Positions 21,469 to 33,876 of a DNA stretch of 64,000 bases are shown here, piece by piece. The position numbers and the translations under genes are program-made. Position 1 is the first letter of the stretch. Each line of letters begins with the position of its first letter. Origin of the DNA: Hypericum androsaemum (lineage: Eukaryota; Streptophyta; Magnoliopsida; Malpighiales; Hypericaceae); NCBI GenBank assembly GCA_963995505.1, contig OZ023190.1, positions 558,001 through 622,000 on the forward strand, written 5' to 3'. The notes beneath the pieces were generated by a model that had not been told where the DNA came from, ran no database searches, and saw only the letters and a list, made by a program, of their open reading frames with translations.

Positions 21469-22016
21469 ATCCCCCACATGAATGATGATTAATGCATGCT
21501 GACACTTTTAAGAAAGTTCCGACGAAATATCATTGCATCGAGATAGGTAGCTTACGGCTTTGAACCTTCTTTAGTAAGATGTTATTGGATTTACTTGCTG
21601 CTCAGTGAACGCGATGTCTTGAACTGGTCAACTTTTTTATGTAAACCAAGACAATAACATTTACACAATGATATTTCTAATATCCTTTGGTTCTCGCGTT
21701 GTGTCCGTTTCGGCCATAGACCTTATCTTGGATTCATAAGTATTTTTTTTCTTTTTGAAGCGGCCTCACTTCACACTTATATAGGTGATCTCCCATTAGG
21801 AGTATCCTGCCATACTCCACCTTTTTTTGGTATAGGAATCATTAAAAGCGTAGACGCTTAATCTTACCACATCTCTGCAGGTTCGTACTTGGGTAGCTTC
21901 TGAGAATGGGACGGATTCCAAGTATTCATCTGAACCATCCATAACTTAGTTGTCTCATTGAACTAAGTTTGTGGGATCTTCACTCATCATGGTTGAGTTA
22001 CCGCTATGAACATCCT

Positions 22017-25000
22017 TTAATGTGTGAGTTTTAACCCCATTCCCCTTACTGCATTGTACATTTGATCTCTGTTGATTCCTTTCGTCAAAGGATCAGCTAT
22101 GTTGTCCTTGGACTTTACATAATCAATAGTTATTACTCCACTTGAGATCAATTGTCTAATGGTGTTATGTCTCCTACGGATGTGTCGAGACTTACCGTTG
22201 TACATAGTACTTTGTGCTCTCCCGATTGCTGACATGCTATCACAATGTATCAATACAGGAGGCACAGGCTTGTTCCAATACGAAATATCCTCTAGAAAAT
22301 TTTTGAGCCATTCAGCTTCTTCCCCAGCTTTGTCTAGTGCTATAAACTCTGACTCCATGGTAGATCGAGCTATGCACGTTTGTTTAGAGGATTTCCAGGA
22401 CACAGCTCCTCCACCTATGGTGAACACATAACCACTAGTGGATTTGGAGTCTTTAGTGTCCGATATCCAATTCGCATCACTGTATCCTTCCAATACAGCT
22501 GGATACCTAGTATAAAGTATGCCATGGTTCTTGGTATGTTTCAGATAGTTTAGAACCTTTTTCAGAGCTAGCCAGTGGTCTGGTCTTAGATTGCTCGTGA
22601 ATCTACTAAGCTTGCTAACTGAGTATGCAATATCAGGGTGTGTACAATTTGTTAAGTACATTAGACTTCCAATGATCTTTGCATATTTCAGTTGAGATAC
22701 TGGGTCACCTCTGTTTTTAGCTAAGTGTAGACTCAGGTCTACTGGAGTCTTAGTCGGAGGTTTGTCAGAAGCATCGAATTTCTTGAGTGCATTCTCAACG
22801 TAGTGAGATTGTGACAAGATAATTCCTTCAGTCGTCCTAGAGATTTTAATCTCCAGTATGACATCAGCTAGACCCATATCTTTCATGTCAAAGTTGTTCT
22901 TTAACATGTCCTTAGTTTTTACAATAAGATCATTACTACTTCCCGTGATTAGCCTGTCGTCTACATACAGACATACAATTACGTAAGCATCAGGTGTGCC
23001 TTTAATGTATACACATTTATCACACTCATTGATCTTAAAGCCATTTGACATCATTGTTCTGTCAAATTTCTCATGCCATTGTTTCGGCGCCTGTTTCGGC
23101 CTGTACAGTGACTTGACCAGCTTGCACACTTTATGTTCTTGTCCGGGGGCAACAAACCCTTCAGGTTATTCCATATATATTTCCTCTTCCAATTCTCCAT
23201 TTAGGAAAGCTATTTTTACATCCATCTGATGTATCTCGAGGTTATAGAGTGCTGGGACAGCTATGATCACTATAATAGATGTGATTCTTGTGACCGGTGA
23301 ATACGTGTCAAAGAAATCATATCCTTCCTTCTGTTTGTACCCTTTAGCTATCAACCAAGCTTTGTACTTATCGATTGATCCATCAGCTTTGTATTTCCTT
23401 TTAAGGATCCACTTGCAACCTAAAGGTTTGCAACCTGGTGGAAGATCCATGATTTTCCACGTGTGGTTTTGCATGATGGACTCTATCTCACTATTGATAG
23501 CTTCTTTCCAGAGAGGATCATCCGGACTAGATAATGCCTCTTGGATTGTTCCAGGTTTATTTTCTAATATGTAATTTAGAAAATCTGGACCAAACGACTT
23601 GGCTACTTTGGTCCTCTTACTCCGTCTAGGTTCCTCAGCACCTTGATCAGAGCCTTGTGTAGCTTCATAACTTCTTTTGTTTGAGCTTACTTCTTTCGTT
23701 TCCTTTTTAGGAAAGATATTCTCAAAGAATGTTGCATTCCTTGATTCCATGACCATTTTCTCGTTAATTTTAGGGTTTTCAGACATGTGCACTAGAAATT
23801 GGTATGCGCTACTGTTGTGGGCATATCCGATAAAGATGTAATCAACGGTCTTGGGTCCTATTCTCACCCTTTTAGGTGGAGGTATTTCTACCTTGCTAGG
23901 CACCCCCACACTTTAAGGTAACCGTAGGAAGGCTTTCTCCCTTTCCATAATTCATATGGGGTTTTGTCCCTTTTCTTGTGTGGCAATTTGTTTAGAATGT
24001 GATTAGCTAATAGCACAGCTTCCCCCCACAAGTTCTGTGGTAAGCCCGAGCTAATTAACATAGCATTCATCATCTCCTTAAGAGTTCGATTCTTACGCTC
24101 AGCTACGCCGTTTGATTGAGGTGAGTATGGAGCAGTTGTCTGATGAATAATGCCATGTTGTTGGCAGAATTTCTCAAACGGAGCTACATATTTTCCCCCT
24201 CTATCACTTCGAATCATTTTGATTTTAGTGCTAAGTTGATTTTCAATCTCATTCTTATAACTCTTGAAGGCTTCTAGAGCTTCGTCTTTTCCTTTCAAGA
24301 GGTGTATGTAACAGTACCTCGTGCAATCGTCAATAAATGTGATGAAATATTTTTTCGCACCTCTAGTTTGCACTTGTTTCATATCGCATATGTCGGTATG
24401 AATTAACTCTAAAGGTGCAGTACTTCTTTCCACTGAGTGAAAAGGTGCTTTGATCATTTTTGCCTCTACACACACTTCACATTTATTGTTTGGGTCAACT
24501 CTATTTTAGGCAATAAATTTAAACTTACTAACTTTCTTAGTGAGCTCAAATTTACGTGTCCTAATCTATCATACCATAAGTTAGAACACTCAGCCAAGTA
24601 AGAAGAATTGATAACTTTATTAGGCCTTTTAAAGGCGTGTTTCACAGTTATTACAATTATCTTAAAGAGCCCCCTCTCGAGGTAACCCTTTCCTACAAAG
24701 GTACCAGCCTTAGTCAATACAAACCTATCGGCCTCGAATACTAGTTTCATCCCAGCTTTGCTCAACAGTGAGCCGGATACTAAATTCTTACGAATGTCTG
24801 GAACATGCAGAACATCCTTGAGGGCCAGCTCTTTTCCAGAGGTCAGCTTCAGTACCACCTGGCCTAATCCGATCACAGGTGAAGTCGCGGAGTTACCCAT
24901 AAACAACTTTCGTCCGTTGATCGGAATATAGGTCGAAAATATCTCCTTGTCTGAACAGATGTGTCGGGTTGCCCCTGTGTCAATGAACCACTCCCTTGGG

Positions 25001-25895
25001 TTATCCACCAGATTTGCTTCAAACACTACGGTGGATAAGTCTAGCTCAGACAGGTCTTCGGCCAGATTTGCCTTCTCACGGTCGTCCCTCTTAGGCAGGC
25101 GACAATCTTTGGCTATATGACCGGGCTTGTCGCAGTTGAAGCAATTGCCCTTGATCTTCTTAGCCTTCTTTTGCTTTGGCACTTGCTTCTCCTGCTTATT
25201 CCCGGGTTTCTTCCTCTTCTTTCCATACCACCTTCGGCGAGGTGTACCTTAGCCTCGGAGTTGGTCCTGCCGGTCTTGACTTCGGACTTTCGGTTGTCTT
25301 CCTCGATCCTTTGTCTCACAATCAGGTCTTCCAGTCCCATATCCTTCCTCTTATGCTTGAGGTAGTTCTTGAAGTCCTTCCACAGAGGGGGTAGTTTCTC
25401 GATTAGAGCAGCCACCTGGAAGGATTCGCTGAGTTACATGCCTTCGGTGTGAATCTCGTGTAGAATCAGCTACAACTCTTGGACTTGGTCTATGACCTTC
25501 TTGGAGTCCACCATCTGGAAGTTGAGGAACTTTTCGATGATGAATTTCTTCATCCCTGCATCCTCCATTTTGTACTTCTTCTCTAGGGAGTCCTACAATT
25601 CTTTCGCAGTCTTGGTACCTGCATAGACATTGTAGAGGGTGTCCTCTAAGCCATTCAGGAAATAGTTACAACATAGGAAGTCGCTGTGACTCCATGCATC
25701 GAGGGCGTTAAACTTCTGTGGATCAGCCTCATTTTTCGCCACCTTCGGAGCCTCTTCCTTCAAGAATCGGACCAGGTTGAGCGTTGTCAGGTAGAACAGC
25801 ATCTTCTATTTCCATCTCTTGAACTCGGTACCGTTGAACTCGGCGTGGACAGTTCCCAGGACCGCTGGCACTAGTGCTGAGCTTGTTGATGCCAT
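22017..25895 (-). pseudogene. Copia gag-pol polyprotein with stops and frameshifts
   Basis: Gag starts at 25895 (MASTSSALVPAVLGTV). The zinc knuckle [14 protein letters not shown] lies near 25100-25145 and the protease [11 protein letters not shown] near 24960. Integrase runs from 24475 to 23890 ([33 protein letters not shown]). Reverse transcriptase has FLNGELEEEIYME and [10 protein letters not shown], and RNase H has [14 protein letters not shown]. Gag has four in-frame stops: after FKRWK, AKEL, VQEL and EGM. Another stop follows EEEIYME at about 23166. Frameshifts occur near 25150, 24470 and 23895. Most stops fit C-to-T or G-to-A changes at Gln or Trp codons, the mark of methylation-driven decay. 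Confidence 0.9.
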
Positions 25896-25924
25896 CTTCA
25901 AGTACACATATCTCGTCTTACGAT

Positions 25925-26687
25925 TGTTGATTATCGGAGGTGGTGTACTTGATTAGGATCTAGTAAAGTCAAGGCAAGAGTTAGACTCTTTCTCCGTAAA
26001 ACGAGATTGCCCCGTATTCAGTGCTTACAGGCTGAGGCAATCATCCCCAAGATACAATGACTAGGCTGCTTCCGAGTTCGTAGCACAACGATTCTCGAAG
26101 CTTCGGGCGAACCTTGGATATTCGAAACTTTCTTGAGAGAGAGGGAGAGAAGAATAACTATTGCTAATGAATGCTTATGCAATGAGGTGTGGGGTGAGAT
26201 GCAAATGAGAGAGAAGGCCTATTTATAGGTAAGGATGACTGGAATCCGAATGGCTGTCAGGCACTTTCAAAGGGGCGCGTCCGTTCGGCCAGCAGGCTGG
26301 CTGGCTGCGCTCGTGGCTCTTCGCTGGCATTCTGGATTCTTCCAGGTGCGCCCAGATCGGGTTGTGACTGTTCGGAGGGACAGGCCAACGCTCGCACTCC
26401 TCGCGACGATGCACACATGCGAAGTACCAAGTGCGCCAAAAAATGCCCATTGCGATCTGCGCACGCACGTGCTCGTGCTCGGATGGTGCTTCGCACCATC
26501 CTCGCAGGCAGACTCGGTCAGCTTTTCAGGTGGAACATTTAATGTTACACCAGCTTGGAGCTTCTCCTTATAAATAGGGAAAATTTCCTTGCAATTTTCG
26601 ATGTGGTAATCCCATCCTCAGCTTGAGCTTTCCAGCTTGGCCTTTTCAGCTTGGGCCAAATGCATTAAATAAATATTTATTCCAACA
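25925..26687 (-). repeat. 5' LTR of the copia element
   Basis: Aligns along its length with 20557-21468 apart from the expanded tract. It carries the same minus-strand TATA-like CCTATAAATAGGCC (about 26213-26229) and a second TTATAAATAGG-type box near 26568. Confidence 0.88.
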
Positions 26688-26850
26688 GGGTGAGGGCGAG
26701 CGGGTCCTGGGGAGTCGAGACTGAACGGCGAGGCGGAAGAGGTGAGCAGGGACGCAACAGGGACATAGATAAGGAAGAAGACACCACAAGGGTAGAAGGC
26801 TTCCCAACGAAGAGAGAGAGCTCTACTTTTCCTAGAGGTTTTGTTTGGCT

Positions 26851-27452
26851 TAGGGATGGCAATGGGTAGGGTAGGGTAGGGTATTGATATGACCCTACCC
26901 ATACCCTAATTTTTTTGGATGGACCCATACCCTACCTTCGACCCTATAAATTTTTTATTGTTAGATTCATACCCTACCCTCCTGGAGACCCAGGGTCTAC
27001 AGGGTCTGCAGGGTCCGACCCTTTAACGTTCTGCATTTTGATAATTTTTAATCAAAACTTAATTTTTATATAAAAAATTTAAATAAATTCAAGACATCTA
27101 CTACGTTACACATCAATATTCAATAGAAAATTGACGAAACATCAATACGGTAAAGTCTAATTAGGGTCTAACAAGGGTAAAGTATATTATATATATTATC
27201 AATACGGTCTAACAATGGTCTAACTAGAGTCTAATTAGGGTAGAGTCTAAAATATGGTAAAAATGTAAGGGTAGGGTCCGACCCACAGGGTCTAGCTATG
27301 GATTCATACCCAACCCTAGACCCTACCTCTAAACATGGACCCATACCCATACCCATACCCTACCCTAGACCCAGTCAAAGTCAACATACCCTAAACCCGT
27401 AGGGTAAGGATAGGGTCCGACCCTCATGGTATGGGTATTTCTGTCATCCCTA
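26851..27452. mobile_element. hAT-like MITE rich in GGGTA/CCCTA motifs
   Basis: The element is bounded by short inverted ends, TAGGGATGGCA on the left and TGTCATCCCTA on the right. An 8-bp direct duplication GTTTGGCT flanks it at 26843-26850 and 27453-27460, which is the hAT signature. The inside is filled with GGGTAGGGTAGGG and CCCATACCCTACCC runs and an AT-rich centre, with no coding capacity. It has the general form of non-autonomous plant elements that begin with a GGGATGGCAA-type end. Confidence 0.83.
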
Positions 27453-27460
27453 GTTTGGCT

Positions 27461-27828
27461 TTAGGACAGTGAGATGGTAGAGGGAAAGAAAATAGGAAAG
27501 TGAAGTGGGGCCGGTCAGGTCTGGGACGCTTTTTATTTATTTATTATTCTCTAGTGGGTACTGCTCGTTTGCTTCCTGTATAAGCCATGCTTTGTTTATT
27601 TAATGTAGTGAGTGTTTTTCCACCCAAAAAAAATGTAGCGAGTGTTTTACGAAGAAAATAAATCAAGTACAGTATGAAAACTGCGACAATTCAGGTGAGA
27701 ACGCGAAATTCTTATTACCGGCGGTCAACACGTGTTTTAACTTTAAGTAGTTTACTAACTATTCTAAAAAAAATAAAGTAGTTTAATAACTAAAAAATTA
27801 GAATCCACTACGTTCGTGGAACTTTCCC
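27461..27828. other. AT-rich spacer
   Basis: Contains TTTATTTATTTATT and a short local repeat of GTAG(T/C)GAGTGTTTT (about 27606 and 27633). No gene is seen. Confidence 0.4.
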
Positions 27829-27873
27829 GACTAGCATCGTTTCATAGTAATTTCCTTGCCATTCATTATATAT
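27829..27873 (+). promoter_or_regulatory. Conserved upstream block and TATA of peptide copy D
   Basis: 27829-27855 is the 27-bp block shared with copies A and C (GACTAGCATCGTTTC, then ATAGTAATTTCC). TATATAT at 27867-27873 is followed by GCAG. Confidence 0.55.
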
Positions 27874-27965
27874 GCAGGTCTTGCACGACGACTTGCATGC
27901 ATAAAAAAACCTTAAAAATCCCTAATTTCTCACAGAGGAGAAATTTAAAATATAAAAAAGCGACC

Positions 27966-28082
27966 ATGTGTTTTTCCCGTCGTTCAATATACCTGTTCAT
28001 CTTAAGTTCCCTACTGGTCTTCTATCCTGCCCCCAAGACGCAGCTCGCCACGTACAATGGTGGAAGCCCACACAATAATTAG
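27966..28082 (+). pseudogene. SGP-peptide copy D, deletion remnant without mature peptide
   Basis: The 38-codon reading MCFSRRSIYLFILSSLLVFY keeps the family signal peptide and APKTQLA. It then jumps directly to NGGSPHNN-stop, which matches the tail beyond the SGP core of copy A (NGGGP). The intron and the SGP segment are gone. Promoter block, TATA, 5' leader and 3' flank remain similar to copies B and C. A transcript could still make a tiny secreted product, but not a PIP-like peptide. Confidence 0.65.
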
Positions 28083-28839
28083 GTCCAAATGGCACAAACC
28101 ACACGGTTGATTGCTCCCATATCATCAATTACCAATTACTTTTAATACAAATAAGGTTTTGTTTGTGCGATGTACCAACTCGTGAAGCAGTAATTAGAGT
28201 GGCATGTTAGGGTGAAAGCCTTTCTTGCAGCTGTGACATGTGAAGTTATGAATTTCATTTTGACAATTTACGATAATTGATTATAAAATAAGAATGAATC
28301 AAACTATTATTAGAAGATCGAACCTAACCAAAATGAATTTAGGGTCAGTCAGTTGTCCGTGATATTATAACAGAAATAGATATAAGACATAAATTTTATG
28401 GACCATCAAAATTGATTCCACAAGTCAACGGGGAAAGAAAGTGTTTGTACTCGGAATCCATGGAACAAGAAATTTCGGAAAATGGTTCTAAAAACTAGGA
28501 CACCATTTATCAAAGTAGGATAAAAAGTGACCAATATCTAAGGATACGGCCGTTACTCTGATTTTTATATAACGATCCGGACCCAAAATTTCGGAGATCA
28601 GGGACATCTCATCAAACAGGACTAAATTTAGCCCTAAATGTGTAAAACGCGCCAGGATTGTTCTGGAAGATAAAATTATTTGCATAGTTATGATATAATA
28701 GTCTACTCAATTATGATAAAATAGTTTCACGGGAATCATCCCGGAATAAAAAGAGTTGGATAAAATAGTTCGCCCAGTATATATCTAATGGTCTGCCATC
28801 CAGAACAGTCCTGAATGACTCGTTCCGGGACCAAATCTG
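28083..28839. other. Duplicated 3' flank and AT-rich spacer
   Basis: 28083-28260 matches the 3' flank of copy B (TGTACCAACTCGTGAAGCA, GGCATGTTAGGGTGAA). The remainder shows no gene. Confidence 0.5.
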
Positions 28840-28915
28840 TTCCCTCGTCAAACAACCTACGAGCCTCATCAAACCAAGTCTTCTCATGGGACTTCCATCA
28901 AACACCTTACCCGTG
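28840..28915 (-). pseudogene. PPR scrap with internal deletion
   Basis: The minus strand reads GKVFDGSPM and then, shifted, a GAGGCTCGTAGGTTGTTTGA block. These match the KVFDESLARDLV and EARRLFEE parts of the PPR gene, with the sequence between them removed. Confidence 0.6.
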
Positions 28916-29010
28916 CTCACAAATGAATCTATTCATCATCAATTGGAGACTGTTAAAGAAGAAGAGGCTACTAGCCATTGGTGGTGTTTATATTTGAAGA
29001 AGAAGATAGG

Positions 29011-32000
29011 TGTGCGGGAAATGAGCTGAGCTAAAGCTCACGTGCGAAGCATATGCCCAGGAGGGGCAACTTAGTCTTTTCCTAAATACTACAAGTGAAT
29101 GGTGTCATTTTGTTATATGACTAGTAGTATAAATAAGTCAGCTTGGTGATAGAAAAGGATAGTAGTTTCCAGCTAAGCAAAACGGTTATTCGTTCTTATT
29201 TGCTTCTTCCTCATATAGCTAAGAAACCTCCGAGAGCTCCCATGGCTTCTCCTGATCTCTAATCAATAAAATGCAGTTCTAAGCTCACATTTTTTTTCTC
29301 TTAACATTTGTTATGGTATCAGAGAGCTAGAGAAGCTCTAGCTCTTCTCACATTTTGGATCGTCTCTCATCTCGAAGCTTCAAGCAGGCATTAATGGCGA
29401 ATCCTCAAACTCAAGGAGATCGTCAGGTCACGAGCTCATTTCCACCATTTCCTGGTGATGCGAGCTCAAATCCACATGTTACTGGTATTTCTTGTGAACC
29501 GTCACTCTTTTATCTTCATCCAAGTGAAACCCCAACCTCCGTACTTGTTACTCCACTTTTGAACAATCAGAACTATCATAGTTGGAGTAAGTATATGGCA
29601 AGAGCTCTTAGATCTAAGAGAAAATGGCCACTTGTAGATGTATCTATTAAACCTCTAGGGTTTGATGATGTTGATTATAGAGAATGGGAGTGTTGCAATA
29701 GTATGATTATAAGCTGGCTTATTATTTCGATTGAACCTTCCATAGCTCAAAGTCTGAATGGTCTAGAAACTACTACTGAGGTTTGGGATGATCTGCGAGA
29801 AAGATTTGGTACAGGAGATTCAATTCATATTGCTCGTTTACAAATGAAATTGAGTGTTTTTAAGCAAGGAGGACTATTAGTTACAGAATACTTTACTTCT
29901 TTTAGAACCTTATGGGATCAGTTTATTCAGTACAGACCTATCACTTTGTGTAACTGTATTGATAAAGAAAAGGGATCTTCAGACTGTGCAGCTGTTCGAT
30001 CTAATCGAATCTATATGGAACATGATCAAGTGATTAAGTTCTTGATAGGCCTGAATGATAACTATGATACTGTACGATCTCAAATCATGCTAATTGATCC
30101 ACTGCCTAGCATGAGCCAGACTTTGTATTTGGCATTACAACATGAGCAACAATTGCTTGGATCTGATAAGATGACCTCTGGTGGTGGACACATTGTTGTT
30201 GCCAATTCTACTACGATTATTGTTGCACCTGCTGGAATGCATAAGTCTTATAATGGTCAGAACAATCAGAGGAGGTTCTAGAATGATCAAAAGAAACCTA
30301 TATGCACATACTATGGAAAAGAAGGGCATATCATGGATAAATGTTATCGAAAGCATGGCTTTCCACCCAATTTGAAGTTCACTAATACCAGAAGTGGAAA
30401 TGGAGGAAGTGCTTCTTCTGCAGGATCTGCACATGGAGGAAGTTCTTCTTTTGCAGAGTCTGCACAAGCTGCAGAATCTTCTCTAGATGAATTGCAGCAG
30501 CTGAATCGAGGTCTTGACAAGCTTGGTCTTACCCCTGAGCAATATCAGAATTTGATGGTCTTGTTCTAACAATCTTCAGAGGCGCCTAAGTGTTCAGTTC
30601 CTAGTAATCCAATTTCAGATAGCACTCACGTGAATGCTGTTCATCAACCGTCCTTTTCTGGTAAACCTTATTTGCTTTTATCTAGAGCCTGTTCCATATC
30701 CACATGTGCCAGCACCTGGATTCTAGATTCGGGTGCTTTCGATCATATTGCTTGCTCCTCACAATTTTTTGTTGAGAGCTTCCCAGTCCAGAATGTAGTG
30801 ATCTCTCTTCCGAATGATCAACAAGCACTTGCCACTCACATTGGCACTGTTAAACTCACCCCAGATTTGTATCTCTTCAAAGTTCTTTTAGTTCTCAGCT
30901 TTAGCTTCAATCTTTTATCTATTAGTAAATTTACTTCCATTTTTCCTTTCCAATTCAATTTTAAACATCATTTTTGTTTGATCCAGGACCTAGTCACTGG
31001 GAGAATGATTGGTAGTGCTGTGGCAAACCAAGGCTTATACATCCTAAACCTCACAAATTCTACCTTACCACAACCTCCTGATCCTACTTTTGCAGCAGCA
31101 GCCAACTAAACCACCAACCTGGACCTTTGGCACTGGCGATTGGGCCACTTTTCTCATTTGCGGTTACAAGAAATAAGTAAGACTGATCCTCTGGTGCATT
31201 CTACTGAGATTGATCATTGTGATATATGATATTATTCTAGGCATAAGAGACTAGTTTTTCCAATAAGTGCTTCTATGGCTTCCGATTGCTTTGAGTTGGT
31301 GCATATGGATATATGGGGAAAGTATAGTGAACCCTCTTATGATGGATATTCCTACTTCTTGACAGTAGTAGACGATCATTCTCGTTCTACTTGGATATAT
31401 TTGATCAAAAATAAGTCTGCAGTGAGATCATTAGTTGCTCAATTTTGTAAGTTTGTAGAGACTCAATACAATAAGAAGGTTAAGACGATACGAATAGATC
31501 AATGACGCGAATTTCTAATGACAGATTATTTCAATGAACACGAAATTATTCATGAGACTAGTTGTGTTTATACCCCTTAACAAAATGGAAGAGTCGAGCG
31601 TAAACACCAAGATATCTCAAACATAGCTCGAGCATTGATTTTTCAATCTCATCTCCCAACCTATTTTTGGAGTGCAGGCTTTACCTATGCTGTATACTTG
31701 ATGAATCGTTTACCTTCTACTACTCTCAAAGGCAAAACACCATTCAAGATTTTACACCAGAAGCCTCCCACTTATAGTCACATTCGGGTTTTTGGATGCC
31801 TTTGTTATACAGCTACACCTAGTGCCCACATGACCAAATTTGAGCCTCGAGCCAAGCAGTATGTTTTATTAGGAATTCCTACTGGCATAAAGGGATATCG
31901 ACTTTACAATTTGGAGACTCGAGATGTGGTTGTCTCCAGGGATGTGATCTTTTATGAGACCATTTTCCTTTCAAAAACTCCTGGTCCTATCAGCAGAATT

Positions 32001-33876
32001 ATTACCACAACCCTCAACCTTTTTCATCCCCTACTACTCCTCTTCCTACATCTTACATTGATTCATCACCTGATGAGCCTGCAAACATTCTTTCAGAGCA
32101 TTTTTCTATGCCCCATTCACCACCTTCCCCTGAACCTGTTTCATCCGCTTACCTTATTTCATCCCATGAACCTGTTTCCTCTCCTGAACCTGTTTCATCA
32201 CCACCAACTCCACCAGCTCCCTCACTTCAACCATCTCTTAGACGGTCTACCCGTACCAAGACATTACCTACTTACCTCCAAGCTTATGCTCACCCTTTTC
32301 CCTCACAGCACTCCATGACTCCATCTAGTTCTTCCATTCCAGGTCAGTCTCCTAGTTCCTCTACTTCTCACAGTACTAATATTGTCTATCTTATTCAATC
32401 ATATTTCACTCTCTCTCATATTTCTTCAGCGTCTAGAACTTTTAGTATCTCCCTTGCTAGCCAAATAGAACCTAAATTTTATGAACAGGCTACCAAAGAA
32501 GGTTGTTGGATCGATGCTATGCAGCTTGAACTCCAAGCTTTAGCTGATAATCGCACCTGGACCTTTATCACTTTACCATCAGGTAAGAAGTTAATTGGTA
32601 GTAAGTGGGTTTATAAAATCAAGCATAGAGCAGATTGAAGCATTGAGCGATACAAAGTGCATCTTATTGCCAAAGGTTACACTCAATATTTGGGCATTGA
32701 CTACTTTGACACATTCAGTCCTGTGGCTAAAATGGGAACCATTCGCCTCCTGTTAGCTATTACAATCAGCAAGGGTTGGTTCTTACAGCAATTCGATGTT
32801 AATAATGCTTTCTTATATGGTGATTTGGACGAGGAGGTGTATATGCGCTTGCCACAGGGACTGGTTGTGCCTCCTGCCGATGCTAACAAGGTGTGCAAGC
32901 TCCAGAAATCCCTCTATGGTCTGAAATAGGCTAGCCGACAGTGGTTCACTAAGCTTCGTTCCATTTTGTTCAGCTTTGGTTTTACTCAATCTCGCCGTGA
33001 TCCTTCGATGTTTCTATTGGATCGACCAGATTCTTTCACCATTTTGCTTGTCTATGTCGATGACATCATTTTGGCTGGTAATTCTACTGTCGTTAGCTCT
33101 GCTGTCAAAGCTCATTTGGAACAGACCTTAAAGCTGAAAGACTTGGGTCAGCTGAAGTTTTTTCTCGGCTTAGAGGTGACCCAGAGTGACAAAGGTCTGC
33201 ACATTTTTCAGAAGAAGTACGCATTAGAAATACTTCAAGATGCCAGATATCTGGGTTGCAAGCCTCAAAAAATACCAGTGGATGCAAATTGTTATCTCAA
33301 TAATGAAGATGGTGAATTGCTCGACATTCTCGCTTATTCTGATGATGGTAAACCAGTTGTCAAAACTACTGTAGATGGGAAAGAGATCATTGAAGATTCT
33401 ACACATTATAGACGATTGGTTGGTAAGTTATTTTATTTGACTGCAACTAGACCAGATATTAGTTTTGTGGTCCAACAGTTGAGCCAGTTCGTGACTGAGC
33501 CACGTGAACCACATCTACGAACTGTATATCGCATACTGAAATACATCAAGTCCTCACCAGGAAAAGGATGTTCTATCTTGTTGCGTCTGATTTGAAGTTG
33601 AAAGCATATTCAGACAGTGACTATGGTAATTGTGAAGATACAAGGCGTTTAGTGACAGGATATTGTGTTTACTTAGGCGATTCACTTGTTTCTTGGAGAG
33701 CTAAGAAGCAGCCTACAATCTCCCGATCTTTCACGGAGGCAGAGTATAGAGCTTTGGCAGGAACTAATTGTGAGGTGACTTGGTTAAGTTATTTACTACA
33801 TGAGATGAAGGTTCCAATCACTGGACTAATTCCGTTTTATTGTGACAACAAATCTGTCATTTATATTGGAGAGAAT
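29011..33876 (+). mobile_element. Ty1/copia retrotransposon, 3' truncated
   Basis: An approximate 5' LTR (about 29011-29307) is followed by a primer-binding site TGGTATCAGAG at 29314-29324, the initiator-Met tRNA site common in plant copia. Then come gag and pol in copia order on the plus strand. The element stops abruptly within RNase H at about 33876, where a minus-strand copia begins, so its 3' LTR is lost. Confidence 0.82.
29394..33876 (+). pseudogene. Copia gag-pol polyprotein, multiple stops
   Basis: Gag starts at 29394 (MANPQTQGDRQVTSSFPPFP) and runs to a TAG at 30279. The zinc knuckle follows, with one Cys changed to Tyr (CTYYGKEGHIMDKC). The protease has TWILDSGAFDHIAC at about 30715. 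Integrase lies about 31275-31980 (HMDIWG, VDDHSRSTW, NGRVERKHQ) with stops at about 31503 and 31578. Reverse transcriptase lies about 32440-33200 (YVDDIILAGNS) with stops at about 32636 and 32927. RNase H has SDSDYGNCEDTRRLVTGYCV at 33607. The stop count shows long inactivity. Confidence 0.88.

Larger units (their letters stand above)
20557..26687 (-). mobile_element. Ty1/copia LTR retrotransposon, full length, disabled
   Basis: Both LTRs begin TGTTGATT and end TTCCAACA on the plus strand. The 5-bp target duplication GGGTG lies at 20552-20556 and 26688-26692. A polypurine tract (CATGTGGGGGAT on the minus strand) abuts the LTR at 21469. Domain order on the minus strand is gag, zinc knuckle, protease, integrase, reverse transcriptase, RNase H, which is the copia order. 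The expected TGGTATCAGAG primer site is not seen beside the 5' LTR (25925), so a different primer is likely. The LTRs differ by an expansion in the left copy. Confidence 0.9.

Noticed and set aside
26851..27452. Interstitial telomere repeat
   Set aside because: Units are GGGTA/CCCTA rather than TTTAGGG. An 8-bp duplication with inverted ends marks it as a hAT-like element.
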